22,859 nt of DNA from NCBI GenBank assembly GCA_000435075.1, contig FR890616.1, forward strand, positions 1-22,859, given 5' to 3'. Origin of the DNA: Bacteroides sp. CAG:770. GTDB taxonomy: Bacteria; Bacteroidota; Bacteroidia; Bacteroidales; UBA932. Positions 8,393 to 15,286 of the stretch are shown here, piece after piece; the stretch's first letter is position 1; every line of letters starts with the position of its first letter. The notes under the pieces are model-generated. The model was not told the origin of the DNA. It was given only the letters and a program-made list of their open reading frames with translations, and did no database searches. A program made the translations under genes and the position numbers.

Positions 8393-9697
8393 ATGGAAAA
8401 ACATCCGGAAATTCAGTTTCTTCCGAGGGAAGAGATTAAACTATACCAAGAAAAACGACTGACAGAGACATTGGAATATCTGGCGGCCAAGTCGCCATTC
8501 TACCAGAGACAATTCAGTGACAATGGCATTGACATAAACAAAATCAGGACTCTGGAAGATTTGAGGCAGATTTCTGTGACTACAAAGTCTGATCTGCAGG
8601 TTCACGGCTCCGAATTCTGCTGCGTGAAACCAGAGGAGGTCATCGACTATTCTACCACATCAGGAACTCTGGGTGACCCGGTAACCTTTACCGAAACCGA
8701 AGGTGACCTCAGACATCTTACTTATAATGAACAACTTTCATTTCAGACAGCCGGATGTAAGAAGAGCGATATCCTTCAGGAGATGGTTACCATCGACAGA
8801 CGCTTCATGGCAGGACTCGCTTACTTTCTGGGTGCCAGAGAACTCGGAATGGGAATCGTAAGAGTCGGAAACGGAATTCCGGAACTTCAGTGGGATACCA
8901 TAAACAGAATTCATCCGACTGTCGGCATAGCCGTGCCTTCATTCCTCGTCAAGCTCATAGCATTCGCACAGGAACATGGCATTGACTACAGGAACTGTTC
9001 AATGAAAAAATGCGTCTGCATAGGTGAGGCTCTTCGCGACCCGCTCACATTCGAGCTGAACACCCTGGGGCAGATTATTCATGACAAATGGCCTGAACTC
9101 CAGTTATATACTACTTATGCGTCCACAGAAATGCAGCACTCCTTCACGGACTGTGAGTACTTCAATGGTGGACATCTCCAGCCGGAACTCCTCATAGCGG
9201 AATTCCTCGATGACGACAACAATCCGGTAGGCCCGGACGAGCCGGGAGAGGTTACAATCACTACACTTGGCGTGACAGGTATGCCGCTGCTCAGGTTCAA
9301 GACCGGTGACATCGTATATCATTATGATGAGCCATGCAGATGCGGAAGAAACACGACTCGTGTAAGCTCGGTTGTCGGACGCAAGAAGCAGATGATCAAA
9401 TTTAAGGGAACCACACTTTATCCGCCCGCACTTTTCGATATCCTGGACAATATTCCGGAAGTGAAGAACTATGCGGTAGAGGTGTTCACCAATGAACTCG
9501 GTACTGACGATGTCAAGGTGATTGTCGGAACTCTCTGTGGCTCAGACAGATTCGAAAAAGAAATCAAGGATATATTCCGCGCAAAAGTGAGAGTGGCTCC
9601 ACAAGTTGAGTTCAGGACACCTGAGGAAGTGTCGAAGATAATGTTTCCTCCGATGAGCAGAAAACCGGTCAAATTCATTGACAGACGCTCTTCTTAA
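8393..9697 (+). CDS. paaK: Phenylacetate-CoA ligase (PaaK) family adenylate-forming enzyme
   Basis: Enzymes of this family activate an aryl-acetic acid or related carboxylate with ATP and couple it to CoA in the cytoplasm. The 434-residue product (length normal for PaaK) has the P-loop STTSGTLGDP (87-96), the A5 motif YASTE (242-246), and the A7 TGD (304-306), followed by PCRCGRN with Cys315 and Cys317, a metal-site signature of the PaaK/CapK group. The C-terminal small domain ends with SRKPVKF (422-428), which supplies the conserved lysine. The ATG at 8393 is preferred over an in-frame GTG at 8384 because the consensus promoter ends at 8371. In many anaerobes such ligases sit beside indolepyruvate:ferredoxin oxidoreductase genes and help ferment aromatic amino acids; no such partner is adjacent here. 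The substrate is therefore inferred from family only. Confidence 0.88.
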   Translation: MEKHPEIQFLPREEIKLYQEKRLTETLEYLAAKSPFYQRQFSDNGIDINKIRTLEDLRQISVTTKSDLQVHGSEFCCVKPEEVIDYSTTSGTLGDPVTFTETEGDLRHLTYNEQLSFQTAGCKKSDILQEMVTIDRRFMAGLAYFLGARELGMGIVRVGNGIPELQWDTINRIHPTVGIAVPSFLVKLIAFAQEHGIDYRNCSMKKCVCIGEALRDPLTFELNTLGQIIHDKWPELQLYTTYASTEMQHSFTDCEYFNGGHLQPELLIAEFLDDDNNPVGPDEPGEVTITTLGVTGMPLLRFKTGDIVYHYDEPCRCGRNTTRVSSVVGRKKQMIKFKGTTLYPPALFDILDNIPEVKNYAVEVFTNELGTDDVKVIVGTLCGSDRFEKEIKDIFRAKVRVAPQVEFRTPEEVSKIMFPPMSRKPVKFIDRRSS

Positions 9698-9707
9698 GAG
9701 GAAGTAC

Positions 9708-9753
9708 AGTTTGCTAGAGGAATTCGGCAAACTTTTTGCCGGAAAGCATCCGG
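9708..9753 (+). terminator. Overlapping hairpins after the ligase gene; possible terminator or attenuator
   Basis: AGTTTGC (9708-9714) can pair with GCAAACT (9727-9733), which runs directly into a T-run (9733-9737), as in an intrinsic terminator. Part of the same segment, CGGCAAA (9725-9731), can instead pair with TTTGCCG (9735-9741). A further CCGG/CCGG pair lies at 9739-9742 and 9750-9753. The first two hairpins exclude each other. The region is the 88-bp gap before the exported-protein gene. Seen in sequence; regulatory use is inference. Confidence 0.35.
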
Positions 9754-9785
9754 ACAATTTATGGAAACTATAAATTTAAAATTAT

Positions 9786-10478
9786 ATGAAACGCATTTTT
9801 ATGGTATTGGCCGCCATTGCCGGCATCGCCTGCCCTTCATTGAAAGCACAGGATACCAAGCAGTTGAGTGATTACACATCTGTGAAATTCTATGGCATTG
9901 ACTTTGCTCTTGCGCAGGTTGTCGGCGCAGAAGAGACACCGGGTGATTTTATTTCCGCATTCAGGGAAATCGACAGGCTCATGTTGTCAGAGGAAGAAAA
10001 GTATGTTACTCCGCTCGCAAAAAGGCTGAAAATGGCAATCAAGTCAGTTGACATTGAACCTACACTCAAGAGAGTCGAGGACATCGACGAGACTCACCTC
10101 ATCCAGAACAAGACTCCCGAGGCACTGACGGAACAGGATATTGAATTCGAGCTTCAGGAACTGGAACTCCCTGAATATGACGGACTTTGCCTCGTCGTAA
10201 TGGCTGGTGAATTAAACAAGGGAACTAAGATGGGAACTTTCTACTACGTTTTCTTTGAGGGACCTGAAAGAGAGATTGTTTCATGTATGCCGTTTAAAGG
10301 ACAGGCTGGTGGATTCGGACTCCGCAACTACTGGGCATCATCATTCCATCGCACGATTGCAGAGATTAACCCTACAAAATTCTACAACTCCAAGAAGAAG
10401 ATAAAAGAAGGATTTACCGAAGGATTCCAGGCTGTTAAAGAGAAAGTTACAGGAAAGGGAGAGGAAGAAGGAAAATAA
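9786..10478 (+). CDS. Exported protein of unknown function
   Basis: I do not recognize this 230-residue protein. It starts with a clear type I signal peptide (MKRIFMVLAAIAGIACPSLKA, cleavage expected before Gln-Asp at about 22/23), with no lipobox cysteine at the cleavage point, so it should be released to the periplasm or further. The mature part is rich in Glu and Lys. It contains a helical-looking middle (about 50-125) and a segment around 140-180 with alternating hydrophobic residues and aromatic pairs (FYYVFFEGPE), suggesting a beta-rich core. The tail from about 198 is strongly charged and Lys/Glu-rich. It follows the PaaK-like ligase after 88 bp containing alternative hairpins and ends at a strong terminator. 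Whether it is co-transcribed with the ligase is unclear, and I see no basis for a functional link. Confidence 0.85.
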   Translation: MKRIFMVLAAIAGIACPSLKAQDTKQLSDYTSVKFYGIDFALAQVVGAEETPGDFISAFREIDRLMLSEEEKYVTPLAKRLKMAIKSVDIEPTLKRVEDIDETHLIQNKTPEALTEQDIEFELQELELPEYDGLCLVVMAGELNKGTKMGTFYYVFFEGPEREIVSCMPFKGQAGGFGLRNYWASSFHRTIAEINPTKFYNSKKKIKEGFTEGFQAVKEKVTGKGEEEGK

Positions 10479-10493
10479 AGAATCACCTTATAC

Positions 10494-10537
10494 AATGATA
10501 GGGTCAATGAAATCAAAACTTCATTGACCCTATTATT
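10494..10537. terminator. Strong hairpin terminator between convergent genes
   Basis: A perfect 14-bp inverted repeat (ATAGGGTCAATGAA at 10498-10511 and its complement at 10520-10533) encloses an 8-nt loop and extends outward to about 18 bp with one wobble pair. The plus-strand side continues into a T/A-rich run. It lies between the exported-protein gene and the convergent RluA-family gene and probably serves both, although the T-tract is better on the plus strand. Confidence 0.85.
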
Positions 10538-10559
10538 ATTGATACAACTGCCAGTCGGG

Positions 10560-11657
10560 CTAGATTCCGAACTCCTTAGGAGGCTTTGCCGTGAAAGTCA
10601 TGTACTTTCCCGTCACCGGGTGCCTGAACACCAATGTCCCGGCATGAAGCGCCAGTCTTCCTATAGGACTAGTTTCAGCGCCATATTTCTTGTCGCCAGC
10701 TATCGGACAATGCAGTTCGCTTGCTGCATGGACTCTGATCTGGTTCTTGCGTCCAGTCTCCAGGTCAAACTCCACTATAGAATAAGTAAGCGCCTCATTT
10801 ACAGCATCAGAAGTCTTTCTGCCCCTGAGGCGGATGCCCGACTGAATAGTATTGTACCTGGTGATGGCTTCCTGCCACTCCTCTGTGCTCTTGACAGGTT
10901 TTCCGACAGGCTTTCTGTCATTGAAATCAGGATTCTTGCTGGAAATCATTTTCATTGACTTCGGATTCTCTTTCAGCCAGCTTTTGATCACTCCCTGTGC
11001 AGGCGTCGGTGTTCCCTCGAGAATTCCTATGTAGCCTCTGGTTCTGACGGTGTTGTTCCAGCCGTCCTGAAGAATCTGCTGAATCTGCTCAGTCTTTGCA
11101 AATACCAGGATTCCGGAAGTATCCCTGTCAAGACGATGAACTACGAAAACATTATTCGGACGCCACGGCAGACGTTCACTCGCGCTCATGCGGTCAGCGT
11201 GGTTCTTCGTCCTGATATAGTCGCAAAGGATGGAATAAACCGTAACTTCCTTTCTCTGACTGTTCAGACTTGCTTTCGAACCTTTCTTGTCAATGTTGAC
11301 CGCGCGGCCGGCAGACTTTCCCGTACCTACTACCGGCAGACCGCTTTTCTTGTTCACGACAATGATGGCGTCGTCTTCATAAAGCACTTCGACACCATGC
11401 TCCTGGAGACTTACCCTCGCAGCATGACGGACCTCATTGTAAAGTGAAACCTTCTTGGGTAAGATAATCAATGTGTCGCCCTCATGCAGAGGCATATCGA
11501 ATGCCGTTACCTTATGCCCGTTCAGGACTACCTGACCATTGGTCAGATATGCTTTAACGCCCGTTTTGCTCTGCTCTGGGAATATTTCATACAAGTATTT
11601 GAGTAGGGGAGAATCATGGCTTACCGTGAATTTCTGCCCAGGTATCTGTTTTTCCAT
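10560..11657 (-). CDS. RluA-family RNA pseudouridine synthase with S4 domain
   Basis: It isomerizes specific uridines in rRNA or tRNA to pseudouridine in the cytoplasm. The 365-residue product has an N-terminal S4-type RNA-binding domain (about 13-68, ending HEGDTLIIL). The catalytic domain has the conserved HRLDRDTSG (174-182) with Asp177 as catalytic residue, then TGRKNQIRVH (301-310), GDKKYG (321-326) and LALHAG (335-340). Two lysine-rich insertions, around 111-140 and 228-265, lengthen it relative to the compact RluA proteins. The target site cannot be fixed (RluB-F, RluC and RluD-type specificities are not separable by eye), so I give no gene symbol. The ATG at 11657 lies 26 bp downstream of a consensus -7 element. 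It is a single-gene unit, convergent with the exported-protein gene. Confidence 0.93.
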   Translation of the reverse strand: MEKQIPGQKFTVSHDSPLLKYLYEIFPEQSKTGVKAYLTNGQVVLNGHKVTAFDMPLHEGDTLIILPKKVSLYNEVRHAARVSLQEHGVEVLYEDDAIIVVNKKSGLPVVGTGKSAGRAVNIDKKGSKASLNSQRKEVTVYSILCDYIRTKNHADRMSASERLPWRPNNVFVVHRLDRDTSGILVFAKTEQIQQILQDGWNNTVRTRGYIGILEGTPTPAQGVIKSWLKENPKSMKMISSKNPDFNDRKPVGKPVKSTEEWQEAITRYNTIQSGIRLRGRKTSDAVNEALTYSIVEFDLETGRKNQIRVHAASELHCPIAGDKKYGAETSPIGRLALHAGTLVFRHPVTGKYMTFTAKPPKEFGI

Positions 11658-11683
11658 ATACTTTCATTCATTTTTTGAAACGT

Positions 11684-11691
11684 CAAATTTA
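11684..11691 (-). promoter_or_regulatory. -7 element TAAATTTG of the RluA-family gene
   Basis: A perfect TAnnTTTG on the minus strand, 26 bp before the start codon at 11657. The -33 position carries a T-run rather than a clean TTG. Confidence 0.5.
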
Positions 11692-11820
11692 CTAAATTAT
11701 TCTTGTTACTAAAAATCGCCTTACATTTCAAGCAGGGCAACCGCATCAAATTCTAGCGCCCCTAAGCAGTTCCAGAAGATAGTCCTGTGAGAGTGATGCC
11801 CTGATTTTTTAACGCTTACT

Positions 11821-11850
11821 TAATATTCAAATTACGATAAATAATATTCA
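11821..11850. repeat. Direct repeat TAATATTCA x2, 21-bp spacing
   Basis: Two identical 9-mers start at 11821 and 11842, two helical turns apart, about 260 bp upstream of the receptor promoter. The spacing would place two protein-binding sites on the same face of the helix. It may also be chance in AT-rich DNA. Confidence 0.4.
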
Positions 11851-12061
11851 TTTAGTAAGATTTTCACAATCGCTAACTGTTGGTATTCGCCAGCGTGGTA
11901 GGCAAGAAGTTGATTATCAACTATAAGAGCCATCTCCTTGTGTCAAATCCAAGACCAGGATATCGGTCATTTAGCTATAAACAAGCAGTTAAGTGCCACG
12001 ACACTAAAAAGAGAGGGCGCATCACCGTGCTGGTCACCATCACAAAGAGAGGATAAGAAGC

Positions 12062-12074
12062 GGGAATATTTCCC
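12062..12074. promoter_or_regulatory. Inverted repeat GGGAA-TAT-TTCCC, candidate operator
   Basis: A perfect 5-bp inverted repeat with a 3-bp spacer ends 12 bp before the -33 TTG of the receptor promoter. The position suits an activator or repressor site, but the size is modest and the call is inference. Confidence 0.25.
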
Positions 12075-12086
12075 AATTTATTGGTA

Positions 12087-12117
12087 TTGACCAAAGATTG
12101 GTTTGATGATAATTTTG
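12087..12117 (+). promoter_or_regulatory. Promoter TTG-N20-TAATTTTG of the envelope operon
   Basis: TTG at 12087-12089 and a perfect TAnnTTTG at 12110-12117 are separated by 20 bp. Transcription would start around 12123, giving a leader of about 20 nt. The leader includes an unusually good purine-rich stretch, AGGAAAG (12129-12135), that could act as a ribosome-binding site for the GTG start at 12144. Confidence 0.55.
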
Positions 12118-12143
12118 CATCCTGAAAAAAGGAAAGTCAAAAA

Positions 12144-14873
12144 GTGTTCGAGGCAAAAATAAAGTCATTAACCATCATCGTGGCGGCGACGTTTCTGTCT
12201 ATCAGCGCGTTCGCTCAGGTTGGCGGCACCGTTGTCGATCAGGCGGACGGTTCGCCGGTCGCCAGAGCCGCCGTGACCATAAAAGGTAAACAGGCGGTCT
12301 GGGATGTCACTGACTCTTTGGGGCGCTTCACGCTGAAGGCCACCGGCGGGACGCTTCAGATCACTTGTCTTGGTTACAAAACGCTGACCACAGCGGTAAG
12401 GAAAGACGGAAGATATTCATTAGCCCAAGATTCATTCGCCATCAACGAGGTGGTGGTGACGGCGACCGAGAGCCACGGGCTGACAAGCTCGTCACGGATC
12501 GGGCAGGACGCGATCGCGCATATCCAGCCGTCAAGTTTCGCTGACCTGCTGGAGTTGCTGCCAGGCGGACGCTCCGTAGATCCTTCATTCTCAACTCCGA
12601 AGACCATAGATTTGAGAGCTGTTTCGGTCTCCGGTGACAACTACAACACCTCATCCCTCGGAACACGTTTCCTCATCGATGGAGTTCCGGTCAACAACGA
12701 CGCGAACCTCCAGACCACACCGGCCTACAGTAACTACGGATCATCATTCGTCAACGCCGGAGTCGATATGCGCACAATCACAACCGAGGATGTGGAATCC
12801 GTAGAGATCATCCGCGGAATCCCTTCAGTTGAATATGGCGACCTCACCAGCGGCCTTGTCAACATAAAGCGGCGCAAGGGCGGCAACGACACCAGAGCCC
12901 GCTTCAAGGCCGATATGAAGAGCAAGCTCTTTTACCTCGGCAAGGATCTGGAGTGGGGCAAGACCGACAAGCTGACGATGAACTTCAGCGGTAACTTTCT
13001 GGATTCCAGGGCGGATCCAAGGAACACGAGACAGAACTACAAGCGTCTGACCGGAAGCTACAGGATCGGCAAGACCTGGACCGGGGAGTTTGTCAGAAAC
13101 CTCGGTGGAAGCCTAGACTACACCGGTTCGTTCGACAACCAGAAGTCCGACAAGAATCTGGACTTCGGCGACTGCGGTCCGATCGAGACCTACAAGTCCA
13201 ACTACAGCCGCTTCGCGCTGGGCGGGGAATATACAGTCCGGAGCAAGAGCCTGAAATCGTTCTTCCGGAGCCTTGACATCACAATGTCCCTGACCTACGA
13301 GAAAGACCTGATCGACAGATGGAAATTTGTGGAATATAGTTCACCGATGCCGCTTTCGACCAGTCTGGAGGAGGGCGAGTTCGATGTCACGATCGTGCCT
13401 TACAAGTACGAGGCTACCCTGAAAGTGGATGGAAAGCCGTTCTACGCCTACCTCAACGGCATAGCGAAGTTCCGCAAGGACTTAGGGAGCATCTCAAACA
13501 CATTCAAGACCGGTGCCCAGTGGAATGTCAACAAGAACTTCGGCAAAGGCACCATATTCGATCCCGAGAGGCCGTTCTCCGTGGATATGAATGTCCGCCC
13601 GAGAGACTATTCCTCAATCCCGGCCACACACCAGATGTCGGCTTTCATCGAAGACAATTCCGTCTGGACTTTCGGAAACGGGTTCAAGGCCGAATGGCTC
13701 GCCGGAGTGAGGGTGGCGGCGATGGCGGGAGCCGGAAAGGAATATTCAGTGAATATGAAGCCGTACTTCGACCCGAGGCTGAACCTCAGGCTGGAGAAAT
13801 TCCTCGGCAAGGATGTCAAGGTCGGACTGTCCGGAGGAGCCGGATGGCACACGAAGTTCCCGACGATGGATCAGCTTTATCCGGATCCTATCTATTACGA
13901 TGTCACTCAGATGAACTACTGGCCTGTCGAGGAGAATCTTCGCAGGATCAACGTCTATGTGCTGAAGATTAATCCTACCAACTTCGGTCTCAAGGCGGCG
14001 AGGAACTTCAAGTGGGAAATCGCCGCCGATGTGCAGGTCGGCCGGGAGTTCTCGTTCAACATCGACTATTTCAGGGAGGATATGACCTCCGGATTCAGGT
14101 ACGCCAGCGAGTTCACACGGCTCATCTACAAGGACTACCAAGAGGAGACGATCGACAAGAGCACCCTTACCGGCCCGCCTTCCGTGGAGACGACCCCGTG
14201 GATTCCGGACACGCTTCTGGTGGGATATTCATTCAACACGAACGGCAGCCGCACCCTCAAGGAAGGCATTGAGTTCACCTTGTCCGCTCCGAGAATCCGC
14301 CAGATAAGGACCAAGGTCACTGTCAGCGGCGCCTGGTTCAGAACGAGGTACAGCAACAGCCAGCCGACATATTACAGGCCTTCGGTGGTCGTGGCCGGCA
14401 AGACCTATCCTTATGTCGGCTACTACAAGGACACGGACGGTTTCCTGCGCGAGGTGTTCAACACGAACTTTATGTTCGACACCCAGATCCCGAAGCTTGG
14501 GATGATCTTCTCGACCTCGTTCCAGTGCCAATGGTTCACCGGAAGCCAGAACACGGCGAAAGACGCCCGCCCGATATCCTACATCGACAAGAATCTGGAG
14601 AGCCACCCTTTCACGGACGAATCCGCCGCGAACGGAATCCTGGCTCAGATGATCCGGGAATATACCCCTTCGATGTCCATCTATTTCAGAATCCCGTTCA
14701 GTATGAACATCAACCTCAAGGCCACCAAGAAGATCTACCACGACAAGATCTCCTGCGCCCTGTTCGTGAACAAGATTCTGGATGTTTCGCCTGACTACAG
14801 GACGAATATGGGGATCCTCGTCCGCCGCTCCGTCCTGCCTTACTTCGGAATGGAGCTTAACTTCAAACTTTAA
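12144..14873 (+). CDS. TonB-dependent outer-membrane receptor with carboxypeptidase-regulatory-like domain
   Basis: This 909-residue protein should import a substrate across the outer membrane using TonB energy. Residues 1-24 are a signal peptide (ending SAFA before Gln25). Residues about 26-95 are a carboxypeptidase-regulatory-like domain (GTVVD...GSPVARAAVTIKG...DSLGRFTL). NEVVVTATE (101-109) looks like the TonB-box region, and the plug occupies about 110-245, including FLIDGVPVNND (176-186) and VESVEIIRGIPSVEYG (218-232 or so). The remainder is a beta-barrel with aromatic-rich strands, ending in an amphipathic strand, MELNFKL. It starts with GTG at 12144, because a stop codon at 12123-12125 blocks any earlier start and no ATG fits. 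At 909 residues and without a following SusD gene, it is a classical receptor rather than SusC. It is the first gene of a four-gene operon; its stop overlaps the next start (TAATG). The substrate is unknown. Confidence 0.92.
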   Translation: MFEAKIKSLTIIVAATFLSISAFAQVGGTVVDQADGSPVARAAVTIKGKQAVWDVTDSLGRFTLKATGGTLQITCLGYKTLTTAVRKDGRYSLAQDSFAINEVVVTATESHGLTSSSRIGQDAIAHIQPSSFADLLELLPGGRSVDPSFSTPKTIDLRAVSVSGDNYNTSSLGTRFLIDGVPVNNDANLQTTPAYSNYGSSFVNAGVDMRTITTEDVESVEIIRGIPSVEYGDLTSGLVNIKRRKGGNDTRARFKADMKSKLFYLGKDLEWGKTDKLTMNFSGNFLDSRADPRNTRQNYKRLTGSYRIGKTWTGEFVRNLGGSLDYTGSFDNQKSDKNLDFGDCGPIETYKSNYSRFALGGEYTVRSKSLKSFFRSLDITMSLTYEKDLIDRWKFVEYSSPMPLSTSLEEGEFDVTIVPYKYEATLKVDGKPFYAYLNGIAKFRKDLGSISNTFKTGAQWNVNKNFGKGTIFDPERPFSVDMNVRPRDYSSIPATHQMSAFIEDNSVWTFGNGFKAEWLAGVRVAAMAGAGKEYSVNMKPYFDPRLNLRLEKFLGKDVKVGLSGGAGWHTKFPTMDQLYPDPIYYDVTQMNYWPVEENLRRINVYVLKINPTNFGLKAARNFKWEIAADVQVGREFSFNIDYFREDMTSGFRYASEFTRLIYKDYQEETIDKSTLTGPPSVETTPWIPDTLLVGYSFNTNGSRTLKEGIEFTLSAPRIRQIRTKVTVSGAWFRTRYSNSQPTYYRPSVVVAGKTYPYVGYYKDTDGFLREVFNTNFMFDTQIPKLGMIFSTSFQCQWFTGSQNTAKDARPISYIDKNLESHPFTDESAANGILAQMIREYTPSMSIYFRIPFSMNINLKATKKIYHDKISCALFVNKILDVSPDYRTNMGILVRRSVLPYFGMELNFKL

Positions 14874-15286
14874 TGAATATGCTGACACACAAAACCATAC
14901 GAAATATTCTCCTGATGCTTTCGGTCGTCCTTTGCGGCTGCGAGAAAGACTCCGGCCAGAACGTATTCTCGATTGTGACCCTCAACGTGACCTGCCCGTC
15001 CGTCAGCGCCGGAATTGAAAGGGTCGAGGTGGACAATTCCCTTGACGGGTCATTCATCCGAGACCTCAACACGAGGCAGGAATATGATATTCCGACATTT
15101 CAGGTCGGGACCGCCACGGTCAAGCTCAGGAAAGGAATATATATGATCTCCTTCGACGGCAAGGCTGTGTTCAGCGACGGTCAGCGCAAGAAGGTACGTT
15201 TCGCGGGTTACAACTCGCCGATGACCTCCGTGACCTTGCTGAACGACAAGGAGACTTTGAACCTTGAATTGACAGTACTGAAATGA
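14873..15286 (+). CDS. Small lipoprotein, probable beta-sandwich domain (N-terminal DUF4876-like)
   Basis: This 137-residue protein has a lipoprotein signal peptide with lipobox LCGC (20-23); Cys23 is the likely lipidated residue (Cys21 is also possible). It is followed by Glu-Lys-Asp, charges typical of surface-exposed Bacteroidetes lipoproteins. The mature part has alternating beta pattern: VTLNVTCPSV, then a VEVDN...G segment, then FQVGTATVKLRKGIYMISFDG, and a final TSVTLLNDKETLNLELTVL. This resembles the small Ig/carboxypeptidase-regulatory-like domains that recognize or space outer-membrane partners. From memory, the N-terminal part of DUF4876 proteins has the same order of motifs; that is an inference I cannot check. 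Start and stop overlap both neighbours (TAATG before, ATGA after), so translation is coupled to the TonB receptor and the barrel. It may be an accessory binding subunit of the receptor. Confidence 0.85.
   Translation: MNMLTHKTIRNILLMLSVVLCGCEKDSGQNVFSIVTLNVTCPSVSAGIERVEVDNSLDGSFIRDLNTRQEYDIPTFQVGTATVKLRKGIYMISFDGKAVFSDGQRKKVRFAGYNSPMTSVTLLNDKETLNLELTVLK

Larger units (their letters stand above)
11658..12143. other. 486-bp intergenic region with divergent promoters, short repeats and a possible decayed ORF
   Basis: This region separates the divergent RluA-family gene and the TonB receptor gene. It holds a promoter for each and a 9-bp direct repeat TAATATTCA at 11821-11829 and 11842-11850 (21-bp period). 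It also holds an inverted repeat GGGAA-TAT-TTCCC at 12062-12074, just upstream of the receptor promoter. A 59-codon open stretch without ATG (11877-12056, plus) has protein-like composition, ending ITVLVTITKRG, but matches nothing I recognize; it could be a remnant or chance. A 7-bp inverted repeat (11733-11739 with 11797-11803) is followed by six T residues. No tRNA or complete gene is evident. The region is AT-richer than its neighbours, as expected of non-coding DNA. Confidence 0.5.

Noticed and set aside
11733..11810. Small RNA with a terminator (CAGGGCA/TGCCCTG then T6)
   Set aside because: The stem is only 7 bp around a loop of nearly 60 nt and there is no matching promoter.
12144..14873. 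SusC-type glycan receptor
   Set aside because: It is shorter than typical SusC proteins, no SusD follows, and no carbohydrate-active enzyme is near.
13607..14888. Long antisense open frames inside the TonB receptor gene, and similar ones inside mnmE and the helicase gene
   Set aside because: They follow from codon bias of the sense gene; no promoter, start context or recognizable domain supports them.
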